Shown here: piece by piece, positions 33,311 through 44,262 of the stretch
Layout of the letters: each line of letters begins with the position of its first letter
How positions within the stretch are numbered: position 1 is the first letter of the stretch
Origin: Prostheceraeus crozeri
Lineage: Eukaryota; Platyhelminthes; Polycladida; Euryleptidae
NCBI GenBank assembly: GCA_907163375.1
Contig: CAJQUW010005232.1
Span: 324,501 to 388,500 of the forward strand
Direction: 5' to 3'
Length of the DNA stretch: 64,000 nucleotides
Notes under the pieces: generated by a model
What the model was told of the DNA's origin: nothing
What the model saw: only the letters and a program-made list of their open reading frames with translations
Database searches by the model: none
Position numbers and translations under genes: made by a program

Positions 33311-33425
33311 GAGCATGAAATTGAGGTCCTATCACATTGTTTAGCCTCTGATACATACACACACACATGAGACGCAAAGTCTATATAACAGGACTGCCGA
33401 CATACTCGTATGTTGCAGTAATGTC

Positions 33426-33467
33426 ACGCGTAATCACATATGTTTAGGGCCAAGTGTGATTACGCGT
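33426..33467. repeat. short inverted repeat ACGCGTAATCACA
   Basis: ACGCGTAATCACA at 33426 pairs with TGTGATTACGCGT at 33455, with a 16-bp loop. Isolated; significance unknown. Confidence 0.7.
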
Positions 33468-33469
33468 AG

Positions 33470-34477
33470 TTTACGGGTAATTGAGCGTGGCATGTCACCT
33501 AGTGTCATGAGTGTAATTTGCAAAGCTGTACCTCTCAGATGTTCACGTAACGTCTTCGTTCTCTGTGTATTTCTATAACGTTTGCTCAGGTCCTATATCT
33601 CATTATCTTCGCCATCTTGCGCGTCCTCATAATGACAGGCTCTGATGAACGGCATCGATTTCCCCTCTTCTTCACAAGCAATGTTGTACTAGAACCGGAA
33701 GTTTCATCGTCACTGGTCAAGTCGATGTCATCAACTGGAAGCTTTTTTCAACTTTCACCCTATTTTGCATCAGGTTGCCAACTGAGCTGTCTGCAGCTGA
33801 CTCTTCTTCACGTTCACCAGCAGCTGTTGCATTGCCAAGCAATCGATCAGCATCATCTGCACGAGCTTTTCTCACTGGACTTCGCTATGACAGTAATTGA
33901 CTAACCAGCAGATGAATGAAAGATAGTCAACACTCTGTGACAATCGGTCACATGCGCATTGATAAATGAGATCAATCAGAGATTGCATGACTGATTCAGT
34001 TACTTAAGACAGCTAATTGCTGTAATCTTCAAATAAGATCTGAGTTGGAATTCTCACCTGACTCTGTGCCTCACGTCGTCTATACACTTTAAGCGTCCTT
34101 CGCCCTCTATTATCCCGGAACGATCTGAAGTATGTATATGAACGTTTAATTCGCTCAATACTTGAATATTGTTCTCCATTAATGATCAGTATGTCATCAG
34201 ATAACGACAACAGATCCACCGCAGAGCACATCACACAATCCATGGAAACGAATGCTATTGTAATGACTTTGTAGACCTCTTAGAGAGACGGAGAAATTCT
34301 GCCTTCAAGTTGTTAATGACAATCAACTCTAACTCCGATCACCCCCTTCACTTCATGTGCCCTCAGAAACTTGAACGGTCGGGCCAGTTTTTTAACTCCT
34401 AGCAAAGACCACACGACGTCGCAAGGGTTAATTCCGGCAATGACGATTATTGCTAACGGTACATTCATTGATTAAAT
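33470..34477. other. no gene seen
   Basis: Small ORFs (33617-33904 plus, 34013-34243 minus) have no family features. Confidence 0.45.
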
Positions 34478-34808
34478 TATGAAAACTCAGTCATGTTTCA
34501 AAAAGAAAAACGGTCTCTCCCTTTGTTTCAACACGTAGTGTTTATTTGATAAAGAGAATAAAATCCCGACGCGTTTCGTCCTGTGGACAGTGTCAAGGGT
34601 GCTGGCGGTTCTTGTGAGATTACAAGAGTATTATATACTGCTTGCTGTCGACACTGTTATACACTGTCCACAGGACGAAACGCGTCGGGATTTTATTCTC
34701 TTTATCAAATAGACACTACGTGTCGAAACAAAGGGAGAGACCGTTTTTCTTTTTGAAACATGACTGTGAAGAACCTCCCGTACCGACAGATGCTGACCTA
34801 TGAAAACT
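34478..34808. mobile_element. head-to-head inverted insertion with 10-bp target duplication
   Basis: TATGAAAACT occurs at 34478-34487 and 34799-34808. Arms 34489-34593 and 34661-34765 are close to perfect complements (CAGTCATGTTTCAAAAAGAA outward). A tail of about 33 bp (34766-34798) is present on the right only. Each arm carries stem GTCC-ACA-GGAC followed by GAAAC-GC-GTC, the 3' half of a hammerhead layout. The CTGATGA box is not recognisable. Same architecture as at 6.4 and 23.7 kb. Confidence 0.75.
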
Positions 34809-35646
34809 GTTAAACAGAATTTGATTCGATGATTTTGACTTTTCTATATTTTGATGCTTCTATTTCACTATGTTTTTATGATTTTCAGTGATTCATAGAA
34901 TAAGCTTCTAAGATTCATACTTCTACTTCATACTGTATTACAAGATTACTCGAAGTAAGCTAGAAAGCCGAAGGGGTTCATTGGACCCCCTCAAGTCTCA
35001 CACGGTTAATCTACGATGAAATCCTTGTTCTCATCTCCAGTTTTGCTGGACATCAAACAATTTTGGACATAAAAGAATTGTAAATAAATTTTGACCAAAC
35101 TATTCGTCTCTATGTCTGAAGAGATTCCTCTGAGGATTGATTTCTATTCAGTTGATCAAATGGTCGGAATTCTATTTGTAGCAGTTTATCTACGCATTTC
35201 ATTCAATGAATAGCAAAGTGTATTCACGCTGTCTTCCGAATCTTTTCTCTCCACTATCACCAGCACATGTGACACACGGAATCTATTCTTCTGATTTCCT
35301 GACATTTTGTATTAAATAAATATTTCAGTTGGCAGGGATTCGAAAGGAGTTGTCTGATCTTGTCGGCAGATAACATGACTGCTGTTTCAACCGGGAATAA
35401 TGGATTATTTCATGAATGCTCTTTTCAAGGGACGTGATAGTGACAGAGGAGGATTTCTGGCTTGATAATGAAGCCAAACTCTACCAGTTCATCTCGTAAT
35501 TTATTCCACTACTCTCTAGGTAAATGTCACTAATCTATAACAGGTTCTGGGGTTTTAACCTAGTGGTAAATCTAATTAATCCACAAGAGTATGAGAACAT
35601 GCAAATGTCTACCAAACCAAACCCTGCCTAGCTATGGAATCGTGAA
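34809..35646. other. no gene seen
   Basis: AT-rich, nothing recognised. Confidence 0.5.
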
Positions 35647-35813
35647 ATAAGTATAGGATATCACACTGATTTCAGTAGATAAACGCTGAGAATCTACGAG
35701 TATCATAAGCTATCTATTCTCCTCGCTTCCGGCTCGGAGAATAGATAGCTTATAATACGAGTAGATTTTCAAGCAGCGTTTATCTTCAGAAATCAGTGTG
35801 ATATCCTAATTTA
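35647..35813. repeat. palindrome P6, apex CGCTTCCGGCTCGG
   Basis: Arms of about 78 bp: AGGATATCACACTGATTTC...CTATCTATTCTCC pair with GGAGAATAGATAG...GAAATCAGTGTGATATCCT. The right arm has a few extra bases near 35767-35775. On the opposite strand the tip reads CCGAGCCGGAAGCGAGG, so the loop region is GGAA in a G+C-rich stem. Confidence 0.92.
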
Positions 35814-36023
35814 TATGACCGATATCTTAAAAGGAATAGAAATTCATAAAACTCAAGCGTTTAACACTGAAAATGTTGACAACATGAAAGACATGTTTAG
35901 TGGAACTTTCTCAAACTGTGTATTCAATGTCAAGTTTGAGAAGTAAGAGACAATGTGATATGACTCATCATAGTATGATACTTATTGCTGATAAATTGTT
36001 AAAATTTGTTCAATTTACTGATT

Positions 36024-37262
36024 GAAGTTTCTGGTCAAAATGAAATTTTTTTATGTTTTCCCTAATTAACTGAAAAGTGCTAAGTCAAGAGCCATGATTT
36101 TTTGCATCAGTGGTGAGGAACGCGTGGCCCACCACCGCTTCTCATATCTAAAGTTTCCCACGGACATTATTTGAATCGATGATGTTAAAATGACTCACTC
36201 CAACTTCGACCTTCGGGAGGTACATCTAACGGTGAGGGATCCTCTCAAGAATTTGCCGAACCATGAGCAATATGATGGCACAAATAACCAAATTCACATT
36301 CGAATTATCCAACCATGTTCCTTTCGTTATGAATATCTTCTCGCATACGCGATAAATGGTCATCACCTGCGCGAGTTTATGCTATTAGTCCGGCAGCCAG
36401 AACGAGTTTCTGCAGGGAACGAGGCCGAAAGTGAGACTTTCACAGCATGATGTATACCTTATGCCTACTACAAATCGGAACGTCTGCCGAGTTCTAGTGA
36501 GTTCCTCTTCTTGTCAAACAGGATCAAAGAAAAACACATGTAAATCCAATGGGACGCAGGTTGCAGTTTTGGCTAAAATGAAATTTTGTATGTTTTCTCT
36601 GATTAAAGGAAAAGTACTAAGCCCAGGATCATAATTTTTGGCATGGAATGTCTTCAGGTCATTTCCTTTCATTTTCATGCAGACGTGCCGATTCGTAGTA
36701 CGCATAGGGTGTACATCATTCTGTGAAAGTCTCACTTTCGCCCTCGTTCCCTGCAGAAACTCGTTCTGGCTGCCGGACTATATGTCACATAGTATTCGAT
36801 GCCCTGCTGAGCAAGTTTCTCTACGTAATAAACCACGCCTCAATAAACCTAGAAAGAGACTATATTCGGCCGCAACGTTTTGAAATGCCAACATTTTTTC
36901 AAATATTCTTGCGGAAATTCATTTGTACTACATACATTAATATATATTTCGTATACTCGATTGGCATTAGCACACGACTACCATATGAAGAGCCATGTGA
37001 AAATGTGACTAAATGTGGATAAAAATGACCAAAACTTTTGTGTGTTGCCAACATTTGAAGGCTTGCCGAATCTGAATGTGTTTACCTTCATAGATAGATT
37101 TTCATGATCATGATAAGAAATTATTTGAAGACATTCAATTTCAAAAATTGTGGCCTAGACTCAGTATTTTTGCCGCAATAAGCGAAAGTGTATAAATTTC
37201 ATTTTAACCAAAACTCCCATTGGATTAGCATGTGCCTTTCTTTGATCCTGCCTGACAAATTT
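36024..37262. mobile_element. older, decayed copy of the GTCCGGCAGCC MITE
   Basis: 36024-36112 matches the inner left arm (AAAATGAAATT... CTAAGTC... GAGCCATGATTTTTTGCAT) and 37118-37262 the inner right arm (TTGAAGACATTC... CCCATTGGATTAGCATGTGC... TTTGATCCTG). The arms enclose about 1 kb that includes a complete younger copy. The terminal ends of this older copy are gone. Confidence 0.6.
36388..36778. mobile_element. MITE, GTCCGGCAGCC family, complete short copy
   Basis: Flanked by TA on both sides. Ends GTCCGGCAGCCAGAACGAG and its complement. The left arm continues with TTTCTGCAGGGAACGAGG... AGTGAGACTTTCACAG... and the right arm mirrors it for about 65 bp. The left inner part is longer than the right. 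The TA flanks suggest mobilisation by a Tc1/mariner-superfamily enzyme. Confidence 0.85.
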
Positions 37263-39114
37263 CTGGGAATCATTTCTTAGTCGTATTTGTACTCTGGTTC
37301 AGTGCTCTTTCTAATACTCATTTAGAACTATATAAATATCAGTGTACATGTACTGTGAGTCGCTCGGAAAACTATTTCGTTCGTACAACAAAGATTTGGA
37401 ATCAGATTCTCCAGGCCATTTTCCTTGACCAATACAACCTTGATACTTTCAAGAGGCCTGTGAGCAGGCTTATGATGGTTAAACTTTAATTTGATTATTT
37501 TATGTATTTGAAATAATCCAATTTACCTGCTTTTCATTGAGTAGCCCTAAATTCGTTCATGGCTCGCAGTTGTGCTAACAGTGAAAATTCTGTAAAAAAA
37601 ATGTGAATAAAAGGTAATTGAAGCTTGACTATTCAAAGACAAAATAGAAACGCATGAACAAATGAAATCATGCAGGTTTTTGAACGATTATTCAAGTATG
37701 TAATTACAAATGAAGATATAGAATAAGGTAGAATGAAAAGTTTTAATATTGTACATCAACTTTATAAACACATGCCAAGCTGTAGACTATAAATAACAGC
37801 ACAAAATTTGTTCAATAATTCCTTGAGAGTATTGCCATGAATTTCGTGGCCAGATGTGTTCAATTACACCTTTCAATTACGCGTATCTACTTCCCAGCCA
37901 TTTGCGCTTATGAGTTGCACCTGTTACGATTAATTAGCATCATTCAATGTGGACAAACCAAGTCAAAAGCTATCGAATTTCAGTCAGGAGACTTGAAATT
38001 CAAGATATTGATCTTATCGAGCTGAATACTTGGTAGAAAGCGAAATGATGAAAGAAAGATGTTGAAGGTTGAAGGAGGAAGACACATTATCAAGAAGAAT
38101 GGAGACAGTCCTAGTGCGAATCAGTCAAGATATCAGATAAGAAGAGGCCACCAGCAGAGGGAAATCATCTGCCTTTTCTCAAATTTGAAAATATTCATTG
38201 AATGCAGTCAACCATTGTAAGGTACGATAAGGAAGCCAGTTGGTCAGCGGTCAGATTATTTTTACTACCCTGCTGAGGAGTTGACTGACTGACATCTGGC
38301 AGCAAAGAGAGTTTAGCACTTCGACTATTTAGAAATGGATTACAGAATTCAAATCATATCAGCGCATAGTGCAAGCTTATGGGCACGACTGCACACGCAT
38401 TCTGATTCGATCTCCTGCCTAACTCCCAACGTATTGTTCCATAGATATTGATAACCGTAATGTCTTGGTGTCAGGGTTGGTTCTTGTTGCTTTCCTCTCC
38501 CATATGAGCCAGTGCTTGCATGCATTACTAGGGTGAGCAGCCTGTAACTGCCACTGTCAATGTGTCCCTGTACACCAGAATCATCGCTACTAAATATGTC
38601 CCTGATTAATTGCAGGATTGCTGACAGGGTTGGTTTCGTTGAAAGTCAGCATGACACATGTGCTAGCGTATCAGGCTAAGGAGCGCATGCATTGACTCCA
38701 TACCACAAGGACACCTATGCCCTTTACCGACTTAAGTGTCCGAGGATGAATTGTTAAACATATCCGGTCCGCCAGAGATGGTACAGGGCTGCCTCTAGTC
38801 TGGTACTGAATAGATTGGGCTAGACTGCTGCTACTCTGGGACCAACTTTGTACCATTGGGTTTTTCCGAAACCTAAATCCCAATGGAGTGTCTACAGATA
38901 TTGATAACATAGCAATAAAACCTCTGCATGTAGAATGGATGTCTCATTTTATGTTGCAGCTTCACATTAAGCTCAATAAAGGTAGAAAAGTCGTCCGCAT
39001 TTTCACATAGATACTGAACATGCAAGCCCGATAAAATGGCCCTGGACACAGCCGGAGCCCGCGTAGTCCCAATGAAACGTACTCAGGCAGGCAAGAGCCT
39101 CTACCTTCTTCGCG
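37263..39114. other. no gene seen
   Basis: AT-rich to 38.4 kb, then more balanced. AGATATTGATAAC occurs at about 38443 and 38896 in the same direction, which may mark ends of an unidentified repeat. Confidence 0.4.
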
Positions 39115-39490
39115 GCGATACAATAGCCTTTGGGCTGTGCATAAGCCTGCGTAGCGCTGATACAATAGTCCATGGCGGGGAATTAGCCTGTGCCTGCATA
39201 GCGCCGAAAATACGTCATCGACGGGCATGGCCCTTTGCCTGCGTAGCGCTGATACAATAGTCCATGGCTGGGCATTAGCCTGTGCCTGCATAGCGACGAA
39301 AATACGTCATCGACGGGCATGGCCCTTTGCCTGCGTAGCGCTGATACAATAGTCCATGGCTGGGCATTAGCCTGTGCCTGCATAGCGCCGAAAATACGTC
39401 ATCGACGGGCATGGCCCTTTGCCTGCGTAGCGCTGATACAATAGTCCATGGCTGGGCATTAGCCTGTGCCTGCATAGCGCAGATGAAACG
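39115..39490. repeat. 92-bp tandem repeat, about 4 units
   Basis: Units start GCCTGCGTAGCGCTGATACA at 39147, 39239, 39331 and 39423, with near-identical copies. Each unit also contains the related GCCTGTGCCTGCATAGCGC, so it probably arose from two shorter repeats. 92 is not a multiple of 3, so a coding role is unlikely. G+C-rich relative to its surroundings. Confidence 0.92.
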
Positions 39491-39877
39491 CCCTCAGGCG
39501 GGTAGGAGCCCGAGTAGCCTTGCCAAATGTCTCCGAACTCCCATTTGCATGTGTACTGCTCGGCTATAGGGAAAGAACTTTTTCATTTATTAATTGGGCT
39601 GCTGACGGGCCTCTCCATCCCGTTCCAAGAGGGTTGGACTGTCATCAGCTCGTGAGATTTCTCTCTTCACATTCATATTCAAAACTTTAATCCTCAGAGA
39701 CGCTCAGACACTTCTCGATCATCTCAAGAGATGCTCTAGGATCCGACATTGTGAGGAAATGTATCGCGTGAATCATTCAAAGTTCTCGTGGTTTAACTGT
39801 TTTAATTACACTCATTTTCCAGCGACAAGAAATTGATTGAATGAATGACGGCTAATGCCCGATGATTGCAGCGATAA
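39491..39877. other. no gene seen
   Basis: A partial echo of the tandem unit (39480-39530), then ordinary AT-rich sequence. Confidence 0.5.
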
Positions 39878-40261
39878 TTGGCTGTCGTATCAAACCCGTT
39901 TGAAGTACACCGCATGCACTATGAGATGAAATGTCCACTCCTAGATTCCATTTTCGTCCTCAATGACGGTGAAACAATTGATGTTTTCCTAACTGTGATC
40001 AATGAACGACATCGCGTCACCTCTCAATGTCAGATGTCTGAAGGAGATATTATTCAACCTGAAATTGTGCTGATTGATTCGTCATCTCATGTTGAAGTAA
40101 AAGACATAAAATGCGCAAATTTCAATATATTCAATCAGAAATTAACTTTTGCGCAGTTTGTTCTTCTCATCGTGAGAATTAAGGAATTGAAACAATCTCT
40201 CGTCGTCTCTGAGACGACGGCGTCGGTACATTTCCAATTAGATGTACCAGATAAGTTTTAA
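39878..40261 (+). CDS. orphan ORF, 127 residues, unknown
   Basis: I do not recognise this protein. It starts MAVVSNPFEVHRMHYEM and ends LDVPDKF. Composition looks protein-like rather than repeat-like: alternating hydrophobic and charged stretches (IFVLNDGETIDVFLTVINER, QFVLLIVRIKELKQSL) suggestive of beta strands and one helix. It has no signal peptide, transmembrane span, Cys pairs or known catalytic motif. It does not overlap any repeat found in this window. It could be an exon of a host gene, an unknown transposon ORF, or chance; 127 open codons in this AT-rich DNA is not conclusive. No promoter or polyadenylation signal can be assigned with confidence. Confidence 0.3.
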   Translation: MAVVSNPFEVHRMHYEMKCPLLDSIFVLNDGETIDVFLTVINERHRVTSQCQMSEGDIIQPEIVLIDSSSHVEVKDIKCANFNIFNQKLTFAQFVLLIVRIKELKQSLVVSETTASVHFQLDVPDKF

Positions 40262-41155
40262 TGTGTCGAAAACATTGAATTCAAAGACTGGGGATATCTT
40301 TCAGACATTAGGCAATATTCGTGATTTTCCATGAATGAGAAGAAACCACGCAGTATATTCCTTCGTGTAATTCAGACATCCATGAGGCGCCAAAACGGGT
40401 TGACAATTGAGAATAACAAGCGGCACAAAAGCATTGACGCTCTGGCGCCTAAAATTAGGGACCGGTGAATTGGCAAATTTTAATTCCGATCGAATCGGGT
40501 CGTGATTCGCGAATCGAATCATAGGAAACTGAAGTAGTCCTATTTAAGATTCTTTTATGTGCGATTGACTTATCCAGCTCTGCCGCTAACCATTAAGAAA
40601 GTATGCTCACCAAATAGGACCTAACAATCATGTGATTGACATGGCTATCGAAGTATACAGTGACATCTTGTTACTCATCAAAAAGCGGTCAAAAAAGCGG
40701 TTATGAGTAAGATGTACACTTGATTGACAATATGCCTTGAACTACCTATTGCCCCTGTCTTGTCAAGTTACTCGCTAATTTGATGACATGGACCGTGTTT
40801 ATGACTTCAGGTTTGGGTCGCGAGTTTGCTTCGCGATTCAGGATGTCCTTCGATGAAGATGGTTGCTATCCAATGCAGCAAATGGGTACTCCGAAGGTCA
40901 ATTCCTTTCTCGCACTCCTACAGGTGGGGCAAAGTACTTGGGAAAAGTTAGATTATTTTGCTTAAATTAGAAATATGATTTTGCTAATAAATCAAATGAT
41001 TATGTGTGACATCTTGTATAATTGTACGCACTCTTTGTAAAATGAAAAACAAATTCAAGTAGATGATTATGCCAATGATGCAAATGACTACACCTTTTTC
41101 ACATGTATTTCCTAAATTACGCGATTAATTTCCGATAATACAAAATGGATTTCAG
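40262..41155. other. no gene seen
   Basis: AT-rich. A 61-codon ORF at 40780-40965 lacks features. Confidence 0.5.
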
Positions 41156-41760
41156 AAATATGACTTCATCTTGGGCTTTGTCTTCTTTGCCTTCTTCGGT
41201 CTCGGTGATTCAGGAGTCTTCCACTGAAGGCTCTGGCGCTTGGTCTCCGGGTCGTACTCGAAGATCCAGGATTCATCGCCTGTGATGAGTTTCGACAGCA
41301 AGCCTGGATCTGTTTCGAGACGCTCGAAGATGTCTCAACACACTTGCATGCGCTTCCACTTTTGTTCCTCGTTCAGCACCTTCGGCACTAACATTGCACA
41401 GACCTTCCGCATGCCCAGCTCTACAGTGATCACCCTCCAGACGCAATCGCGATTGATACCAAGCTCACTTGCTGTCATCCGAACGGTTAGACGACGATCG
41501 CCTCGCACCAACTGCCTCACGAGCTCAATGTTCTCCTCAGTCCTGCTTGTCGAAGGTCGTCCTCCACCTCTCGTCCCTCTCTGAACCTCCTGTGCCAGTC
41601 GAAAACACACGAGCGGGACATTGTCTCATCTCCATAAACCTGTTGAAGCATTTCGAGTGCTTCAGATGGAGATTTTCCGAGGCGTACCAGAAGCTTCAGG
41701 TTTGTTCTGTTATTTGTTCTCTGTTGCCATCCTTCGAAATGAAAGCGACCTTGTTAGCCG
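41156..41760 (-). pseudogene. mariner-like transposase relic (N-terminal half)
   Basis: Minus strand. An intact block at 41335-41610 encodes GTRGGGRPSTSRTEENIELVR, then a second helix-turn-helix (RRLTVRMTASELGINRDCVWRVI), then MRKVCAMLVPKVLNEEQKWKRMQVC. After a stop at 41335 the same frame continues with DIFERLETDPGLLSKLITGDESWIFEYDPETKRQSLQW to about 41190, giving the first catalytic Asp in the GDESW context. This is the classic mariner pattern. The upstream part (to about 41760) is frame-shifted. The second and third catalytic Asp lie beyond the fragment and are missing. Confidence 0.88.
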
Positions 41761-41957
41761 CGGATCTATTATTTAAGAACGAGAACGATTTGTTGAACTG
41801 TATTCAAATGGTTGTGAAGAATCGTGTAATGGCTACAGAGAGCTGAAATGAAAGTTACATACACACAAGACATCATGTCAGATGGTGACGTAATCAGATT
41901 TTCGATCAAACAATCATAGCTAGCACAGCAGGTTCTGTCCTAGAACTTTTCTGACAC

Positions 41958-41969
41958 ACCTCGTATATA

Positions 41970-42013
<44 letters not shown>

Positions 42014-42014
42014 A
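41958..42014. repeat. (CA)n/(TA)n microsatellite
   Basis: About 55 bp of ACACAC followed by ATATAT, just left of the MITE end at 42033. Confidence 0.9.
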
Positions 42015-42262
42015 AATACATTTGAATTAATAGTCCGGCAGCCAGAACGAGTTTCTGCAGGGAACGAGGACGAAAGTGAGACTTTCACAGAATGATGTAC
42101 ACCTTATGCCTACTACGAATCGGCGCGTCTGCCGAGTTATAGTGAGTTCCTCTTCTTGTCAGACAAGATCAAAGAAAAACACATGTAAATCCAATAGGAC
42201 GCAGATTGCAGTTTTTGGCTAAAATGAAATCTTGTATGTTTTCTCTGATTAAACGAGAAGTA

Positions 42263-43764
42263 CACCTTTTCCAAATCAATAAGCTTGATTCTCAAATCAT
42301 CTGCAGGCATCTAATTTCAATAGAATTCTCATTTCAATAGTGTTGCGATTCTCAGTTCAATAGGATTATTATCTCAGATCATTAACAACAAAGATAAGAT
42401 CAACAATATAAGAGACGGAAATCTAGTGAACGGGAGTCATGAATCTCACATCAATAAAAGACATCGCAAATCAACACAATCAGAATTATTGCAGTCATGT
42501 CAAGACAACGCATTTCTGTCGAAGACAAGCAACGGATCATCGATTGTTATAATCGTCAAGATGATTATTTCTTGCTAGCTGATGCTCTTACAATCAATAG
42601 ACGAACTGCATATTCAATTATTAAACGATATCTTAGGGACGGTCCTCGCAACTTCCTCAAGTATGCTCGCGGGTCGCAATGTCTTTTTTATTTTCGATAA
42701 TGCACCGTCACACAATCATGCACTAGAAGCTACACTCCAAGTTGGTCACCATGTTATGTTTCAACCTCCTTACTCTCCTTTTCTGAATATATGTGAAGGC
42801 TGCTTCTCGATCTGGAAGGCTGCATTCAAACGTTCGATGGCTGAAGTGAGGGATCTGTTTCTAACCCAACAACATGCAAACAGGATGGCAACGATGATAC
42901 AAATCGCTGAGCAATCAATCGCTGCTGTGACACTTCATAAAGTTCAGAATTTGAACTCTCACTTGCTTTCAGTTCTCCCGAAGTGTATTCGTGAAGAAGA
43001 CATTCTAACATTTTAGTTTTGATGAATGTAATTTTGAAGTTACAATTTTTGAATAAGATGTCGGATTTTTCTTTGTCTTCACTAATGGGTGACTAAGTAT
43101 TGCTGAATGACAATAAAACAATGGACCTGAAAGGGCATTAAAATCGTTCTTTAAGTCTGTTTCATAAAAATCTTTAGCTTAAGTATATTCAAATAGTTCT
43201 ACTCAGATCGAGGAAAAGTTCACACTGTGCACAGATAATCCACTATCTTATTGATAGCGTCTCAGCGTGATTCTTGCAACAACTCTCATAATAAAAACTT
43301 GAATTTGTTAGCATTGGTTCTTTTTGAAGAAATCAAAGGTCCGATGCATAGCAACATCAATACACTTCGTTACCAGAAGCAGGTACATGTTCGGTATGTT
43401 CACGGAATCAATCAACATTCGGTTGCTATGAGTCCTCTCTCGAAATATGGCCAGTCTAACATATATTTCCAACCGGGAATTTATCACAGACTTCTAACAA
43501 GTCTGTATAGCATCGCATTATTGAAATGAACTACTGAATTTGAATTTTGATGGAAAGCCTTCCATCGTCTTTTTTGATTTTCGAATGTGATTATTGAAAA
43601 AAAGAATGATTCAATTGATTTGAGATTTGAAATTCAATTGATTTCAGATATCTGCGCTTAATGATCTGAGAACTCCGCTTGTTGATCTGAGATGTGTCGT
43701 TTGCAATTGATTTGAGATTCATTCAAATGATTTTAAGCTTACGCTTATTGATCTGGAAAAGGTG
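42263..43764 (+). mobile_element. IS630/Tc1-like transposon, internally deleted
   Basis: TA on both sides. Terminal repeats CACCTTTTCCAAATCAATAA (left) and CACCTTTTCCAGATCAATAA (right, read inward). Subterminal regions are full of short TCTCAGATCA/TTCAATAGAATTCTC variants. It sits inside the left arm of a foldback MITE, and the other arm shows the uninterrupted site (GTACTTCTCG). Confidence 0.9.
42497..43016 (+). pseudogene. IS630-type transposase, middle deleted
   Basis: The N-terminus (42497-42640) is a helix-turn-helix: MSRQRISVEDKQRIIDCYN ... ADALTINRRTAYSIIKRYL. The C-terminal block (from about 42670, other frame, to 43016) reads AGRNVFFIFDNAPSHNHALE (second catalytic Asp), PPYSPFLNICEGCFSIWKAAFK (third acidic residue, Glu), and ends LPKCIREEDILTF. 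These are the standard signatures of the IS630-Tc1-mariner superfamily. The region with the first catalytic Asp is gone, and the join at about 42640-42670 changes frame, so this is a typical non-autonomous deletion derivative whose ends remain mobilisable. Confidence 0.88.
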
Positions 43765-44262
43765 TACTGAGCCTCAGAGTCATAATTTTTGGCATGGAAT
43801 GTCTTCAGGTCATTTCCTTTCATTTTCATGCATCCCTGTCTATAAAGCTAAACACATTTAGATTTGGCGAGCCTCTTACTGTCGGCAAACACAAACATTT
43901 TGAGCTACTTTATCCACAATCAACCACATTCTCACATACATTGTCGATCAGAAACATGATAATAGCACATGCACATCATAGGAAGTGACTTGAAGACATT
44001 CCATATCAAAAATTGTGACTCTGAGTTTAGTACTTCTCGTTTAATCAGAGAAAACATACAAAATTTCATTTTAGCCAAAAACTGCAATCTGCGTCCCATT
44101 GGATTTACATGTGCTTTTCTTTGATCCTGTCTGACAAGAAGAGGAACTCACTATAACTCGGCAGACGCGCGAATTCGTAGTAGGCATGGCGTCTACATCA
44201 TTCTGTGAAAGTTTCACTTTCGGCTTCGTTCCCTGCAGAAACTCGTTCTGGCTGCCGGACTA

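Larger units (their letters stand above)
42031..44262. mobile_element. long-armed MITE, GTCCGGCAGCC family, split by an IS630-like element
   Basis: TA flanks at 42031-42032 and 44261-44262. Ends are GTCCGGCAGCCAGAACGAG and its complement. Without the insertion the element is about 725 bp with arms of roughly 275 bp, reaching from the ends through AATTTTTGGCATGGAATGTC (left, 43787-43806) and its complement near 43998. The loop is about 190 bp. The whole molecule can fold as one hairpin. No transposase of its own. Confidence 0.88.
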
